DNA of 12,538 bases from Deltaproteobacteria bacterium (GCA_003541985.1 DPLM01000092.1:1-12538), one strand, 5' to 3'; positions 1 through 8,495 are shown, counted from the first letter of the stretch. Program-made: numbers and translations. The notes: a model not told the origin generated them from the sequence alone.

Positions 1-546
1 GCCCAGTCCCAAAGCAAGTGTTGGAAGCACCTTGGAATCCCAGGTCGTCCAGCGAGCAATGGGCAGCCATTTGAGAAAGAGCCCAAAGAAGAGGATGAGC
101 ATTGGAGCTAGTGCAAGGTTGGGGATACTGGTGCCAAGGACGGCCAGCAAGGTGGCTACATAATCTGGCAGTCTATTATGATAGGCAGCTGCAAGAATTC
201 CCAGTGGCAGTCCAAACAAGAGTCCAAAAAGCAAAGTGTAGAAGCCGAGTTCCAGTGAGATCGGTAGACGCTGAGCAATCAGGTCAATAACAGGCAGATC
301 TCGTTGGGAATAACTGACACCTAAGTCTCCTTGTAGTGCGTTGCCAACGTAGCGTACGAACTGCTCCCAGAGGGGTCGGTCCAGGCCATAGTAGGCCTCG
401 ATGTTGCGCATGATCTCAGGGGGCAGGCTTTTTTCTGTGTCAAAGGGCCCTCCAGGGAGAGCCTTCAGCAGTAAAAAAATGAGGGCAGCAATCACTAGCA
501 GCGACAAGGCGCCGCTGCCTAATCGCCGCAAAAGGAAATTTAGCAT
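1..546 (-). CDS. oppB: Oligopeptide ABC transporter permease OppB (N-terminal 182 residues, cut by window edge)
   Basis: Inner-membrane permease of an oligopeptide importer, which with a second permease (OppC) forms the channel that takes peptides delivered by OppA. Read on the minus strand from the ATG at 546, the frame stays open to the window edge. It begins MLNFLLRRLGSGALSLLVIA, giving a first membrane helix at about residues 10-29, followed by the OppB-like periplasmic stretch with LPGGPF, LPPEIMRNIEAYYGLDRP and GDLGVSY. Two more hydrophobic segments follow at about residues 95-120 and 130-158. The order and spacing of these elements match the start of Escherichia coli OppB as I know it. 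It starts 10 bases after the oppA stop codon, so the two are almost certainly co-transcribed. No strong Shine-Dalgarno sequence is seen, which suggests translational coupling to oppA. The C-terminal half, including the EAA loop that contacts the ATPases, lies outside the window. Confidence 0.93.
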   Translation of the reverse strand, partial: MLNFLLRRLGSGALSLLVIAALIFLLLKALPGGPFDTEKSLPPEIMRNIEAYYGLDRPLWEQFVRYVGNALQGDLGVSYSQRDLPVIDLIAQRLPISLELGFYTLLFGLLFGLPLGILAAAYHNRLPDYVATLLAVLGTSIPNLALAPMLILFFGLFLKWLPIARWTTWDSKVLPTLALGLG

Positions 547-556
547 TGGTTTGGAG

Positions 557-2188
557 TCATGGGCGTCCTGTTAAGCGCCAATAGCGGATCTGCTGACCAC
601 CTAACGCCATGTGATACCAACCTTTCAGTCGAGGATTAATGAGGTACTTGGAAGTGTAGAAATAGAGTGGAATAATCGCAGCCTCTTCTTCGTTGAGGAT
701 CTGCTCGGCTCGACGGTAGAGTTGAATGCGCTCATTCGAATCTGTCGAACCCATCGCTTTCTCAGTCAACTTGACGTACTCGTTGTTTTGCCAACGAATG
801 CGATTGGTGGACTTAGTAGGGTGAAAGACTTCCATCAGCCAATTGTTTGCGTCAGGATAGTCAGCACACCAGCCAAAGCGGAATAAATGTGCAGCATCAG
901 GTTGAGTAGTTGACTTCAGGTAGACCTTCCACTCCTGGTTCTCGATTCTAATCTTTACCCCGAGGTTGCGTCTAAGCATGGCTTGCACAGCTTGAGCAAT
1001 CTTGGCGTGGTTTTCTGAGGTGTTGTGCATGTAAGTGATGGTAGGGAAACCTTTACCCTCTGGATAACCCGCTTTTGCGAGCCAATGACGCGCCTGCTCT
1101 GGATCATAGCCAATTCCAACACCTTCCTTGGGATCCACAGAACCAAAGATTGGAGGTCGAGTAAAGGTCGTTGCTGGTTCTTCTCCACCCTTGGTGATTC
1201 GCTCCACCAAGGTCTTACGGTCTATGGCTGCAGAGAGCGCCTTGCGGACCAGTGGATTGTTGGTAGGTTCCCGTTCGTTGTTCACTCCCAGATAATAGGT
1301 GCAGAGGTCTGGTTGAGCAGAATATTGGTCTGCATATTCTCTGCGAACTCGGTTAATCTCTGCGACAGGAATTGGCAGGAAGGTCCCCCCAACGATGTCA
1401 AGTTCTCCGTTCTCAAACATTGCCAGACCGGTTGAGGATTCAGGAATGATGTAATAATTTACCTCCTCAATTTGGGCAGGTTGCTGGGTGATAGAATCTT
1501 TGTAATCGGGATTACGCTTGAGAATCAACTGATTACCTTTTTCCCAGGTGGCTAGTCGATAGGAGCCGTTTGTCAGGATATGCTCAGGTTCTGTCCAAGA
1601 GGTACCGAAAGCTTCAATGGCACTTCGAGGTAATGGTCGATAGGTCCAGAGACCTGCCATTGCGGGGAAGAAGCCAGCTGGTTGTGTAAGTCGAAATTCG
1701 ACCGTGTAGTCATCGACTGCACGGACACCCAGGCCGTTAAAGTCCTTGCTTTCGCCTTTGTTGAGTGCTTCAGCTCCTTCCAGAATGTAGAGAACATAGG
1801 CGTAGGGTGAGGCGGTCTCTGGGTCGATGTTACGACGAATCGCATATTCAACATCATGGGCTGTGACCGGAACTCCATTACTCCAAAAGACATCCTTGCG
1901 AATCTCGAAAGTGTAAACGCGACTGTCTGCACTGGCTGACCATTTTGTAGCCAATTCTGGAATCACCTCATAGGTCTTTGGATCATAGTCGGTCAGGCCG
2001 AGAAAGAGTTGTTCAATGACCTCAATGGAAGAGGAGTCTTGAGCCAAACCTGGGTCCAAAGTTGGTATGGCACTCATTTGAGGTAAACGCAGGATTTTTG
2101 TGATGTCCTGGGCGATGACAGCAGGAGTGGAGAGCAGCAACAGCCCGCCAAGCAGGCAAAGGTTTCGGCAAACAGCAGCAAGTAGCAT
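557..2188 (-). CDS. oppA: Periplasmic oligopeptide-binding protein OppA (SBP family 5)
   Basis: Solute-binding component of the oligopeptide importer; it captures peptides in the periplasm and delivers them to OppBC. The 543-residue length is normal for OppA. Residues 1-26 look like a Sec signal peptide with a hydrophobic core (LLGGLLLLSTPAV) and likely cleavage after VIA (A26/Q27). There is no lipobox cysteine, so the protein should be free in the periplasm, as in Gram-negative OppA. Family-5 landmarks include the IPTLDPGLAQ start of the mature domain, PELATKWSASADSRVYTFEI at about residues 77-96, and SNGVPVTAHDVEYAIRR at about 103-119. Near the C-terminus are FGWCADYPDANNWL and the NEEEAAIIPLYFY strand. 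The ATG at 2188 is preceded by GGAGG six bases upstream, which supports this start. It is the first gene of an opp operon that continues leftwards. Dipeptide or murein-peptide specificity cannot be excluded from sequence alone. Confidence 0.93.
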   Translation of the reverse strand: MLLAAVCRNLCLLGGLLLLSTPAVIAQDITKILRLPQMSAIPTLDPGLAQDSSSIEVIEQLFLGLTDYDPKTYEVIPELATKWSASADSRVYTFEIRKDVFWSNGVPVTAHDVEYAIRRNIDPETASPYAYVLYILEGAEALNKGESKDFNGLGVRAVDDYTVEFRLTQPAGFFPAMAGLWTYRPLPRSAIEAFGTSWTEPEHILTNGSYRLATWEKGNQLILKRNPDYKDSITQQPAQIEEVNYYIIPESSTGLAMFENGELDIVGGTFLPIPVAEINRVRREYADQYSAQPDLCTYYLGVNNEREPTNNPLVRKALSAAIDRKTLVERITKGGEEPATTFTRPPIFGSVDPKEGVGIGYDPEQARHWLAKAGYPEGKGFPTITYMHNTSENHAKIAQAVQAMLRRNLGVKIRIENQEWKVYLKSTTQPDAAHLFRFGWCADYPDANNWLMEVFHPTKSTNRIRWQNNEYVKLTEKAMGSTDSNERIQLYRRAEQILNEEEAAIIPLYFYTSKYLINPRLKGWYHMALGGQQIRYWRLTGRP

Positions 2189-2194
2189 GGGGAA

Positions 2195-2199
2195 CCTCC
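2195..2199 (-). promoter_or_regulatory. Ribosome-binding site of oppA
   Basis: On the minus strand GGAGG stands six bases before the ATG at 2188. It is a strong, normally spaced Shine-Dalgarno sequence and fixes the oppA start directly ahead of the signal peptide. No convincing -35/-10 promoter pair was recognised upstream of it. Confidence 0.75.
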
Positions 2200-2397
2200 A
2201 CTGGAATCGTGATGATGATGAAAAACAAAGCCTACAAAGGTACCGATCGTGGTTCTGGAAAACAAGTCTGACGACACAAGAAAGGCAACAACTGAGGCAT
2301 ATGGGCTAAGAGATAGATAAGAAGCCAAGGCTTGTACCCTCTGCTGCTGGAGCATTTCCTTGCACAGGGAGAGCTTGCCCTGATAAAACAACGAGTT

Positions 2398-2541
2398 TCG
2401 CCGAATTTCCAATCTTCGATCAGGATGTACGATCACGATGTGATTGTTCTCCACCTGAATCTAGATTTCCTCGTTTTGAGTCAGGGGTTCTGAGGCAACA
2501 ATGAGTTTGTTTTAGCGGTGATCTTGATCGAGTAAGAAATT
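2398..2541 (-). pseudogene. Decayed C-terminal remnant of a class II glutamine amidotransferase
   Basis: On the minus strand, one frame reads NKLIVASEPLTQNEE from 2511, then an in-frame TAG at 2461-2463, then IQVENNHIVIVHPDRRLEIR down to about 2398. The 'VASEPL ... W ... V..NH..VV' pattern is characteristic of the C-terminal part of class II (Ntn-type) glutamine amidotransferases such as the EgtC/YafJ/Dug3 group. The TAG falls about where a conserved tryptophan is expected, so a TGG to TAG change is likely. A second stop (TAA, 2512-2514) lies just before NKL, and a weaker family-like stretch, FCNFLL, continues upstream to about 2541. The catalytic N-terminal cysteine and most of the domain are absent. 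Known: such enzymes hydrolyse glutamine or related amide bonds. Inferred: this copy is a non-functional fragment. The family call rests on a short match and could be wrong. Confidence 0.55.
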
Positions 2542-2795
2542 GCAAAAACAAGTTTTTTGAAAAAAATTATATCAAAACAAAAATCATCTTTTCTAAGGGC
2601 TAAGTGATATCCAGAACCCTTCAAAAGCTGTGAAGAAACTTGGATTCTACAAGGAAAATCCTTGTTTAGTTCAATCAGAAATGGAGTGCTCATTTGACTT
2701 TGCCAAAGCCTCATCGCAAGGTGATGTGGTCTTCAAATTGATCCCTACCAAAATGAATATTTAATTTTTTTTGAACTCACGATCAGGAGCTCTTC
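2542..2795. other. AT-rich spacer upstream of the glutamate dehydrogenase gene
   Basis: No supportable gene. A run of six T and seven A separated by one G (2553-2566) forms an AT-only inverted repeat. A minus-strand TATAAT lies at 2566-2571 but has no recognisable -35 partner. The stretch just before the dehydrogenase gene is very AT-rich (2755-2773) and may include its promoter, but I see no good -35/-10 pair. The amidotransferase remnant ends to the left, so whatever carried the rest of that gene has been lost or scrambled here. Confidence 0.4.
2785..2789 (+). promoter_or_regulatory. Ribosome-binding site of the NAD-glutamate dehydrogenase gene
   Basis: AGGAG ends six bases before the ATG at 2796. 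This normal Shine-Dalgarno spacing supports that ATG as the start of the 1600-codon gene. Confidence 0.7.
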
Positions 2796-5700
2796 ATGTC
2801 TTTATTGCCCATTACAATCGAGCAGACCAATCAAGTTCTCGAGGCTTTGCCCGAGGATCATCAGCTCCATTTCTTTGCTCGTCATTACTGCCAGAACCTA
2901 TCCCAGGTCCTCTGGCGGCGCTTCAGCGTGAGTGAGTGGTGTGTATTCCTCCAAGAGCGTTATCAGAACTTTTTGGTGGCCTCGAAGCAGGAAGGGCTGA
3001 TTCTAGTTGGGAAGGGAGAGGAGAGAGCGACAGGTCGAATTGTGGTCGAAGTACTCAAGCCCGACATGCAGTATCAATTATTAACCCTGCTAGAACTGCT
3101 GCGCGATTTAGATTTACGGATCAAACTGACTATTCACCCAGTCTTACCCCTTCGCTGTGAGGAGGGGACGTGGCAAATTCTTGCAGATGATCAGCAGTGC
3201 GAGGAGCTCTTCGACATGATTTATATGGAAATAGAAGACGCCGCCAACGAGGAGCGATTATCTCAATTGTGCCAGCGCCTACCAGCCCACATTGATGCTC
3301 TACACGGTGTGCGTGAAGACCTGGCTGAGTTGCAGCAGATCCGCCCAAGACTGACCCAGTTGCTGCTGAACAGCAACCAGTCTGCTGCTGAAGGACGTGA
3401 GGCCTGGATTCAGTTGTTGGAGTGGTTGCACGAAGACAATTTCTCACTCTTCGGTTCTGCTGCCTATCATCACACGAGTCAGGGAGTGCTTTTAGAAGAA
3501 GACTCCAGCCTTGGTCTACTAAATGATCATCAAGCATGGAAAGCGGATTCCTTGCGAGAGACGCTACAAGCCTTGCTGTGGCAAGAACGGGAAGCTTCAG
3601 AATCTTTCATCATGGAAAGCCTACGCTTTACTTCCCCATTGCAGCGTTTTGAAAATCTGTTGCTGTTGCGCCTCAAGTTTCCGGAAGCTGAGGGGTGGCG
3701 TGAGGAAATTCTCGTTGGCTTGTTGCGCAAGACCTCCTTGCAAGCTCGCAATCTCGAGACCCCACTGATCCGTGAAAAGATGCAGGCCATTTTTGAAGTC
3801 CGCCAGATGCGACCCTATAGTTACAACTACAATGAGGCAATTAGGATTCTCAGCGGAATGCCGAAGTTCGTCCTTTTCCGTGCCCCTACTGCGGAATTGC
3901 TCCAAATCATTGACACCCTAATCTTCATTGACGATCCAAGCCGGATTCACTGCTTCCAGATTGGTCAGCAGTATGTCCGCAAGGGTGCCTCTCCCGCTTT
4001 ACATCTACTCGTAGTCTTGCCAAATTTGCTCTACTCCCCAGCAAATGTATTAGAAGTTGTGGCGTTCCTGCGGAGCGAAGTCCCTCATCAATCCAGTGAA
4101 CATGTGCAGGCGTACGGTGAAGAAAAAAGCCGTGTTCATGTTTACTTCGAGTTGTCGAACGGTAACTGGACTCCTAACTTAGCTACCTTGGAAAACGAAC
4201 TAATTCGTCGGTTGAAGCCTTGGGAAGAACAGTTGCGTGATGCTCTCTCCGTTTCTGTCCCGGGTCCGCAGGGCCTAGAAATCTTTGAGCGCTACTTGCC
4301 CCGTCTACCCAAGCAGTACAAGGTGAGAGTTACCCCTGAAATGGGGGCTCAGGACTTGCTTGAGATCGAGCGGCTGAAACCAGATTCAGGAGTTCACTTC
4401 ACGCTCAAGGAATTTCAACTAGCCAATGCTTTAGAAGAACCCGTCTCCTTGTTGACGTTCTACAGCCGTAGCCGTACACACCTGATCAAGGTGATGCCGG
4501 TTCTACTGAATGCGGGTCTTTATGTAGTAGATCAACTGACAACGCGAGTTGGCACTCCCCAGGGAGAAAATCTGGGCTTTATTCAGACCTTTCGTGTAAC
4601 CCACCAAGACGGTAGCCAAATTGAAGAGAATGTCTATCAGCAGAAATTATGTGAGCTACTCGAAGCCGTATTCGCTCAGCGTAGTGAAAATGATCCACTC
4701 AATGCTTTGGTGCTGGCTACCAACCTGGATTGGCGAGAGATCAACGTATTGCAGGCCTACCGTAATCTGTACCTACAACTTGGTGGCAATATCAGCCGTA
4801 ACGTGGTCAACCAAGCTCTTCTAAAGTATCCAGCAATTAGCCGAAATTTCTGCGAAATCTTCCGAATGCTCTTTGCGCCTGATTCACGTTACGGTGATCC
4901 AAGTCATCGTCGAGAGGTGCTCTTACCACAGGTTCGGCGGCACTATCTGGATACTTTGCATCCGGTTCAGGAAATCAACCACGACCTAGCCTTTCGACAT
5001 CTACTGAGCCTGCTGGAAGCTACCCTGCGAACGAACTTCTTTCAGAATATTGGTCGGCACAACACACTGCTGGCGCTCAAGGTTGCTTCGGGTCAGGTCG
5101 AGCAAATGCCCATTCCTACACCTTATCGAGAGATTTATGTCCACGATGTCAACCTTGAAGGGACACATCTACGATTTGGACCAGTGGCTCGCGGTGGCTT
5201 ACGCTGGTCGGATAGGCCAGAAGACTTCCGCACAGAAGTATTGGGATTGGTCAAAACCCAGCAGACCAAGAACGCGGTGATTGTTCCAGTTGGTTCCAAG
5301 GGAGGCTTTGTCATTAAGCAGTTGCCAATTAGTCGAGAAGAAGCGCAGGCTGTGGCCAAGGAGCAGTATCAACGCTTTATTCACGGATTGTTGTCGGTAA
5401 CAGATAATCGGGATGTGGATGGACAGGTACGTCCTCCGAAGCAAACGATCTGCTATGACGATCCAGATCCCTATCTTGTTGTAGCTGCGGATAAGGGGAC
5501 CGCAACGTTCTCTGATCTGGCCAACTCTGTTTCTGAAAAGACCGGATTTTGGCTAGGTGATGCCTTCGCTTCGGGAGGATCCCATGGTTACGATCACAAG
5601 GTTGTTGGGATCACAGCAAGGGGAGCGTGGGAATGCGTCCGTCTGCACTTCTTGGAGCGAGATCATAATATCCAGCAGGAGCTGACCACCGTGATTGGAA

Positions 5701-7598
5701 TCGGAGATATGAGCGGAGATGTGTTTGGCAATGGGATGTTGCTCAGCAAGGCTTTACAGCTGAGGGCTGCCTTCAACCATCAGCATATTTTCCTCGATCC
5801 CAATCCAGACCCCGGGACAAGTTGGCAGGAGCGTAAACGCTTATTCGAACTACCTCGCTCTACTTGGCGGGATTATGCATCTGATCAGATCAGTGAAGGT
5901 GGTGGAGTATTTGACCGCCGTGCCAAGGAGGTTCAGCTGTCTTTGCCTGTTCGTGAGATGCTGAGAGTCGAACTAGAGGTGATGACAGGTGAGGAACTCG
6001 TACAGGCCATTCTGCGAATGCCCGCGGATCTTTGTTGGTTTGGTGGGATTGGGACATATGTGAAGGCTAGTCCGCAAAACCATCTTCAGGTTGGTGATCA
6101 AGCAAATGACTTAGTGCGAATCAATGCAGGAGAGCTACAGGTAAGGGTGATTGGTGAGGGAGCAAATCTTGGTTTGACTCAGTCTGCACGGATCTCCTTT
6201 CATCAGCAGGGTGGGGCATTGAACACGGACGCGATCGATAATTCGGCTGGTGTCAACATGTCGGACTATGAGGTCAACCTAAAGATTCTGCTGCAGTTAT
6301 TATTGCGTGAGAGAGCGGTGTCCAATGTGGAGGAGCGTAACCAATTACTTGAGAATGCCACTGCGGAAGTTGCTGAATTGGTGTTGGCGAATAATCGTGG
6401 TCAACATCGTTTGATCTCCATGGATCAGCTTCGATCTCGCCATGATTTCCGGGCGTATCGCCAGTTGATTCACCTGCTGATTGAACGAGGAATGAACGAC
6501 CGCAGCGAATACATTCCAGACGTAAAGCAACTGGGGCAACTGGAGCAAGGCGGAGATGGACTGCCACGTCCGGTTTTGGCTGTCCTGCAGGCCTATGTCA
6601 AAATGTACCTCTATGATGAGTTGTTGGCGTCTTCACTAATTCCTGCATTCACAGGTGATGAGACCTCAGTACTTTACGATGAAATCTACTTGGGATACTT
6701 GCCGGGCTCCTTTAGAGATCGATTCCCTGAGGAAGTCCTCCATCGTCATCCTTTACGAAGAGAGATCATCGCCACTGTGCTGACCAATCGGTTGATTCAA
6801 CACGCTGGCTGTACGTTTTTCTTTAATTTGCAGTCAAGCAGTGGATGTGATCTGACCACATTGGTGGAGGGATATCTTGCCTTGGAAGCCAGCCTCGAAC
6901 TACCAACTTTGCGAACACAATTGCAGGAGGCATCAGTCTCGGAAGCTGTGCGGTATGAGGCATTCTTAGCAGTGGAACAAACACTAGGGTTGTTACTGGA
7001 GAACTTGGTGCAGACCAACTCGGCCCCAACCTTGTCCAAAGTGCAAACCCTTGCGGAATTGTTCAAGGAACTATGCTCTTTGCGAGGGGATCACCCGGAG
7101 AGCTTAGAGAAGTGGGAAAAAGCTGGTTTTACTCCTGAGTTGGCCCAAACTCTAATTGGATTCGAACAGTTGCGTTCTGCGCCAGCGATTCTACAACTGT
7201 GGCAAGAGACGGAAATGCCAATTGCCCAAGCTCAGGAGCGCGCGCGCGGGCTGAACGATTTGCTCCAGCTAGATTGGTTGGAGCAAGCACTGGAACAGCT
7301 ATCCCTAACTAATCAGTGGGAGCAACTCCAACAGGAATTACTACTGCAGAGTATTCAAGCCCAGCAGCTTCGGTTATTGCGCTTGCTTCACCATTCTGTA
7401 CATTCTTCTAATACTCCATTCTCCAGAGAAGAGTTACCGAAGAAAAATGTAGAAGAATCAGTCAGAGAATCTTTGGAGCAAATCAACTACAAAGCTTTGG
7501 GAGCGTATTTGGAATTGATTGAGCAATTCCAGCAAGTGGGAACCCCTGATTTAATCATGCTGACTGTGGCAGTCCAGCGGCTACAAGCGATTAGTTAG
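2796..7598 (+). CDS. gdhB: NAD-specific glutamate dehydrogenase, large (GDH-180) type
   Basis: Cytoplasmic enzyme that oxidises L-glutamate with NAD+ to 2-oxoglutarate, ammonium and NADH; in this family it mainly serves amino-acid catabolism. The 1600-residue length fits the large bacterial class (roughly 1500-1650 residues), not the usual 450-residue hexameric GDH. The catalytic domain is in the centre. Residues 799-807 read RGGLRWSDR, followed by VLGLVKTQQTKNAV and the glycine-rich GSKGGF (about 816-838), where the active-site lysines lie. The NAD-binding Rossmann fold starts around VIGIGDMSGDVFGNG (966-980), and DLCWFGGIGTYVK and VIGEGANLG follow. The long N-terminal (about 1-740) and C-terminal (about 1160-1600) regions are the regulatory extensions typical of this type. 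The frame is intact throughout. It is a lone gene with 600 bp upstream of it. It ends with three different stop codons in a row (TAG TGA TAA, 7596-7604). The gene symbol follows Pseudomonas usage; other species use gdh. Confidence 0.96.
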   Translation: MSLLPITIEQTNQVLEALPEDHQLHFFARHYCQNLSQVLWRRFSVSEWCVFLQERYQNFLVASKQEGLILVGKGEERATGRIVVEVLKPDMQYQLLTLLELLRDLDLRIKLTIHPVLPLRCEEGTWQILADDQQCEELFDMIYMEIEDAANEERLSQLCQRLPAHIDALHGVREDLAELQQIRPRLTQLLLNSNQSAAEGREAWIQLLEWLHEDNFSLFGSAAYHHTSQGVLLEEDSSLGLLNDHQAWKADSLRETLQALLWQEREASESFIMESLRFTSPLQRFENLLLLRLKFPEAEGWREEILVGLLRKTSLQARNLETPLIREKMQAIFEVRQMRPYSYNYNEAIRILSGMPKFVLFRAPTAELLQIIDTLIFIDDPSRIHCFQIGQQYVRKGASPALHLLVVLPNLLYSPANVLEVVAFLRSEVPHQSSEHVQAYGEEKSRVHVYFELSNGNWTPNLATLENELIRRLKPWEEQLRDALSVSVPGPQGLEIFERYLPRLPKQYKVRVTPEMGAQDLLEIERLKPDSGVHFTLKEFQLANALEEPVSLLTFYSRSRTHLIKVMPVLLNAGLYVVDQLTTRVGTPQGENLGFIQTFRVTHQDGSQIEENVYQQKLCELLEAVFAQRSENDPLNALVLATNLDWREINVLQAYRNLYLQLGGNISRNVVNQALLKYPAISRNFCEIFRMLFAPDSRYGDPSHRREVLLPQVRRHYLDTLHPVQEINHDLAFRHLLSLLEATLRTNFFQNIGRHNTLLALKVASGQVEQMPIPTPYREIYVHDVNLEGTHLRFGPVARGGLRWSDRPEDFRTEVLGLVKTQQTKNAVIVPVGSKGGFVIKQLPISREEAQAVAKEQYQRFIHGLLSVTDNRDVDGQVRPPKQTICYDDPDPYLVVAADKGTATFSDLANSVSEKTGFWLGDAFASGGSHGYDHKVVGITARGAWECVRLHFLERDHNIQQELTTVIGIGDMSGDVFGNGMLLSKALQLRAAFNHQHIFLDPNPDPGTSWQERKRLFELPRSTWRDYASDQISEGGGVFDRRAKEVQLSLPVREMLRVELEVMTGEELVQAILRMPADLCWFGGIGTYVKASPQNHLQVGDQANDLVRINAGELQVRVIGEGANLGLTQSARISFHQQGGALNTDAIDNSAGVNMSDYEVNLKILLQLLLRERAVSNVEERNQLLENATAEVAELVLANNRGQHRLISMDQLRSRHDFRAYRQLIHLLIERGMNDRSEYIPDVKQLGQLEQGGDGLPRPVLAVLQAYVKMYLYDELLASSLIPAFTGDETSVLYDEIYLGYLPGSFRDRFPEEVLHRHPLRREIIATVLTNRLIQHAGCTFFFNLQSSSGCDLTTLVEGYLALEASLELPTLRTQLQEASVSEAVRYEAFLAVEQTLGLLLENLVQTNSAPTLSKVQTLAELFKELCSLRGDHPESLEKWEKAGFTPELAQTLIGFEQLRSAPAILQLWQETEMPIAQAQERARGLNDLLQLDWLEQALEQLSLTNQWEQLQQELLLQSIQAQQLRLLRLLHHSVHSSNTPFSREELPKKNVEESVRESLEQINYKALGAYLELIEQFQQVGTPDLIMLTVAVQRLQAIS

Positions 7599-7634
7599 TG
7601 ATAAAGATTTGCAAGTCACTGGCAGACGTTCCGG

Positions 7635-7663
7635 GGAAAATAAGTCAATAAATCTATTTTTCC
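7635..7663 (+). terminator. Weak possible hairpin after the glutamate dehydrogenase gene
   Basis: GGAAAATA (7635-7642) can pair with TATTTTTCC (7655-7663), allowing one bulged T, around a 12-base loop. It lies 37 bases beyond the stop codon, where a terminator would be expected. The stem is AT-rich and is not followed by a T-tract, so it is a poor candidate for intrinsic termination. Confidence 0.2.
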
Positions 7664-7708
7664 AATAGCTTTTACATTGCAAAAGAGAAAAAGTGGTTTG
7701 CCTCCATC

Positions 7709-8268
7709 AAGATATCTCTTTTAGGTGGGACTATACCAAAAGATAATCCGTTTTTAGGATCAGCTGGTGCGTTGCCTGAGATCTTCACCTACGGTCATCG
7801 TAACCCGCAGGGCATTCACTACAATTCAACTGATGGCCAGGTCTACATTGCTGATCATGGTCCAAAAGGTGGAGATAAAATCAATAAATTAATTGCGGGA
7901 AAAAATTATGGTTGGCCAGTAGCCACCTGTGGCAAAGACTATAATGATGAAAAGGTAGGAATAGGATCTCGGTATTCTGGTGTTGAAAAACCTCTGCACT
8001 ACTGGGACCCATCGGTAGCTCCCTCCTCACTCTTGATATATGGTGGGGAAAATTACCAGAACTGGAGAAATAGTTGGTTTGTTACGACCTTGAGAGAGAG
8101 GACTCTGATCCGATTTGTCAGAAGTGAGAATCAACTCATTGAAGAACGTCTTTACCGAAACCAATTCGGTCGAATTCGAAAAATCGAGATCTCCCCGGCT
8201 GGAGATTTGTTTTTGCTGACAGATGGGGTAAGGGCAGTCTGATCAAAATTCTTGGAAAAAGTCGTTGA
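7709..8268 (+). pseudogene. 5'-truncated, frameshifted PQQ-dependent soluble aldose sugar dehydrogenase
   Basis: The intact parent would be a periplasmic six-bladed beta-propeller oxidoreductase of the YliI/Asd (glucose/sorbosone dehydrogenase) family, which uses pyrroloquinoline quinone to oxidise sugars. Recognisable sequence begins near 7709 (KISLLGGTIPKDNPF), with no start codon ahead of it in frame. It continues through PEIFTYGHRNPQG, IADHGPKGGDKINKL, GKNYGWPVATCGKDY and WDPSVAPSSLLIYGGENY, all landmarks of the C-terminal half. The N-terminal half of about 200 residues, including the signal peptide and first blades, is missing; upstream sequence shows no trace of it. In the last strand, LFLLTDG runs into a short tail ending at a TGA at 8240-8242. 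Shifting frame at 8225-8229 restores GKGSLIKILGKSR and a stop at 8266-8268, consistent with loss of one base from GATGAGGGT. The TTG at 7772 is inside a conserved motif and is not a credible start. Very probably a dead remnant. Confidence 0.85.
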
Positions 8269-8326
8269 TTGCTCTCCTCAAACATAAGCGCTTTTAAGAT
8301 CAAGGGGTTTCCGTTGTTGTCTAATT

Positions 8327-8482
8327 TTGTTGGCACTCTTAAGTATCCTAGCGCTAGGCATTTCCCCTGGAATTTTGGTTTATAAAGTTCCTCGACTTGA
8401 TCTTGGATTGATCAGCTTAATCGCTTTCCTCATGTGCGCTTATGACTTCTATCTATCCATTAAGACCAACGAGGCGCGCTAG
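8327..8482 (+). CDS. Possible small two-helix membrane protein (start uncertain)
   Basis: An open frame runs from 8288 (after a TAA at 8285-8287) to a TAG at 8480-8482. From the TTG at 8327 it encodes about 51 residues and looks like a membrane hairpin. The first hydrophobic helix is LALLSILALGISPGILVY, then a charged turn KVPRLD, then a second helix LGLISLIAFLMCAYDFYL, and a polar basic tail SIKTNEAR. The helix, loop with positive charge, helix, charged tail pattern is more protein-like than chance sequence. The start is a problem: there is no ATG, the purine-rich AAGGGG (8302-8307) is too far from the TTG, and the frame could extend back to 8288. It lies 20 bases beyond the repaired end of the sugar dehydrogenase remnant and ends 13 bases from the convergent transporter gene. 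It could be a real small gene, the tail of a longer gene that lost its 5' end, or chance. No family recognised. Confidence 0.42.
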   Translation: MLALLSILALGISPGILVYKVPRLDLGLISLIAFLMCAYDFYLSIKTNEAR

Positions 8483-8495
8483 ACGAATTTCACTT

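Noticed and set aside
2074..2454. 126-codon minus-strand open frame beginning with the NNHIVIVHPD stretch
   Set aside because: Only its first 20 or so residues look like a family (amidotransferase remnant). The rest runs through the oppA leader and into oppA in the wrong frame. The GTG start is downstream of the TAG, so this is pseudogene plus chance extension.
2481..2714. 77-codon minus-strand open frame beginning MRLWQSQMSTPFLIELNKD
   Set aside because: It overlaps the amidotransferase remnant in another frame, has no family-like motif and crosses very AT-rich DNA. It looks like chance.
2630..2764. 44-codon plus-strand frame from a GTG upstream of the glutamate dehydrogenase gene
   Set aside because: No ribosome-binding site, no recognisable motif and low-complexity surroundings.
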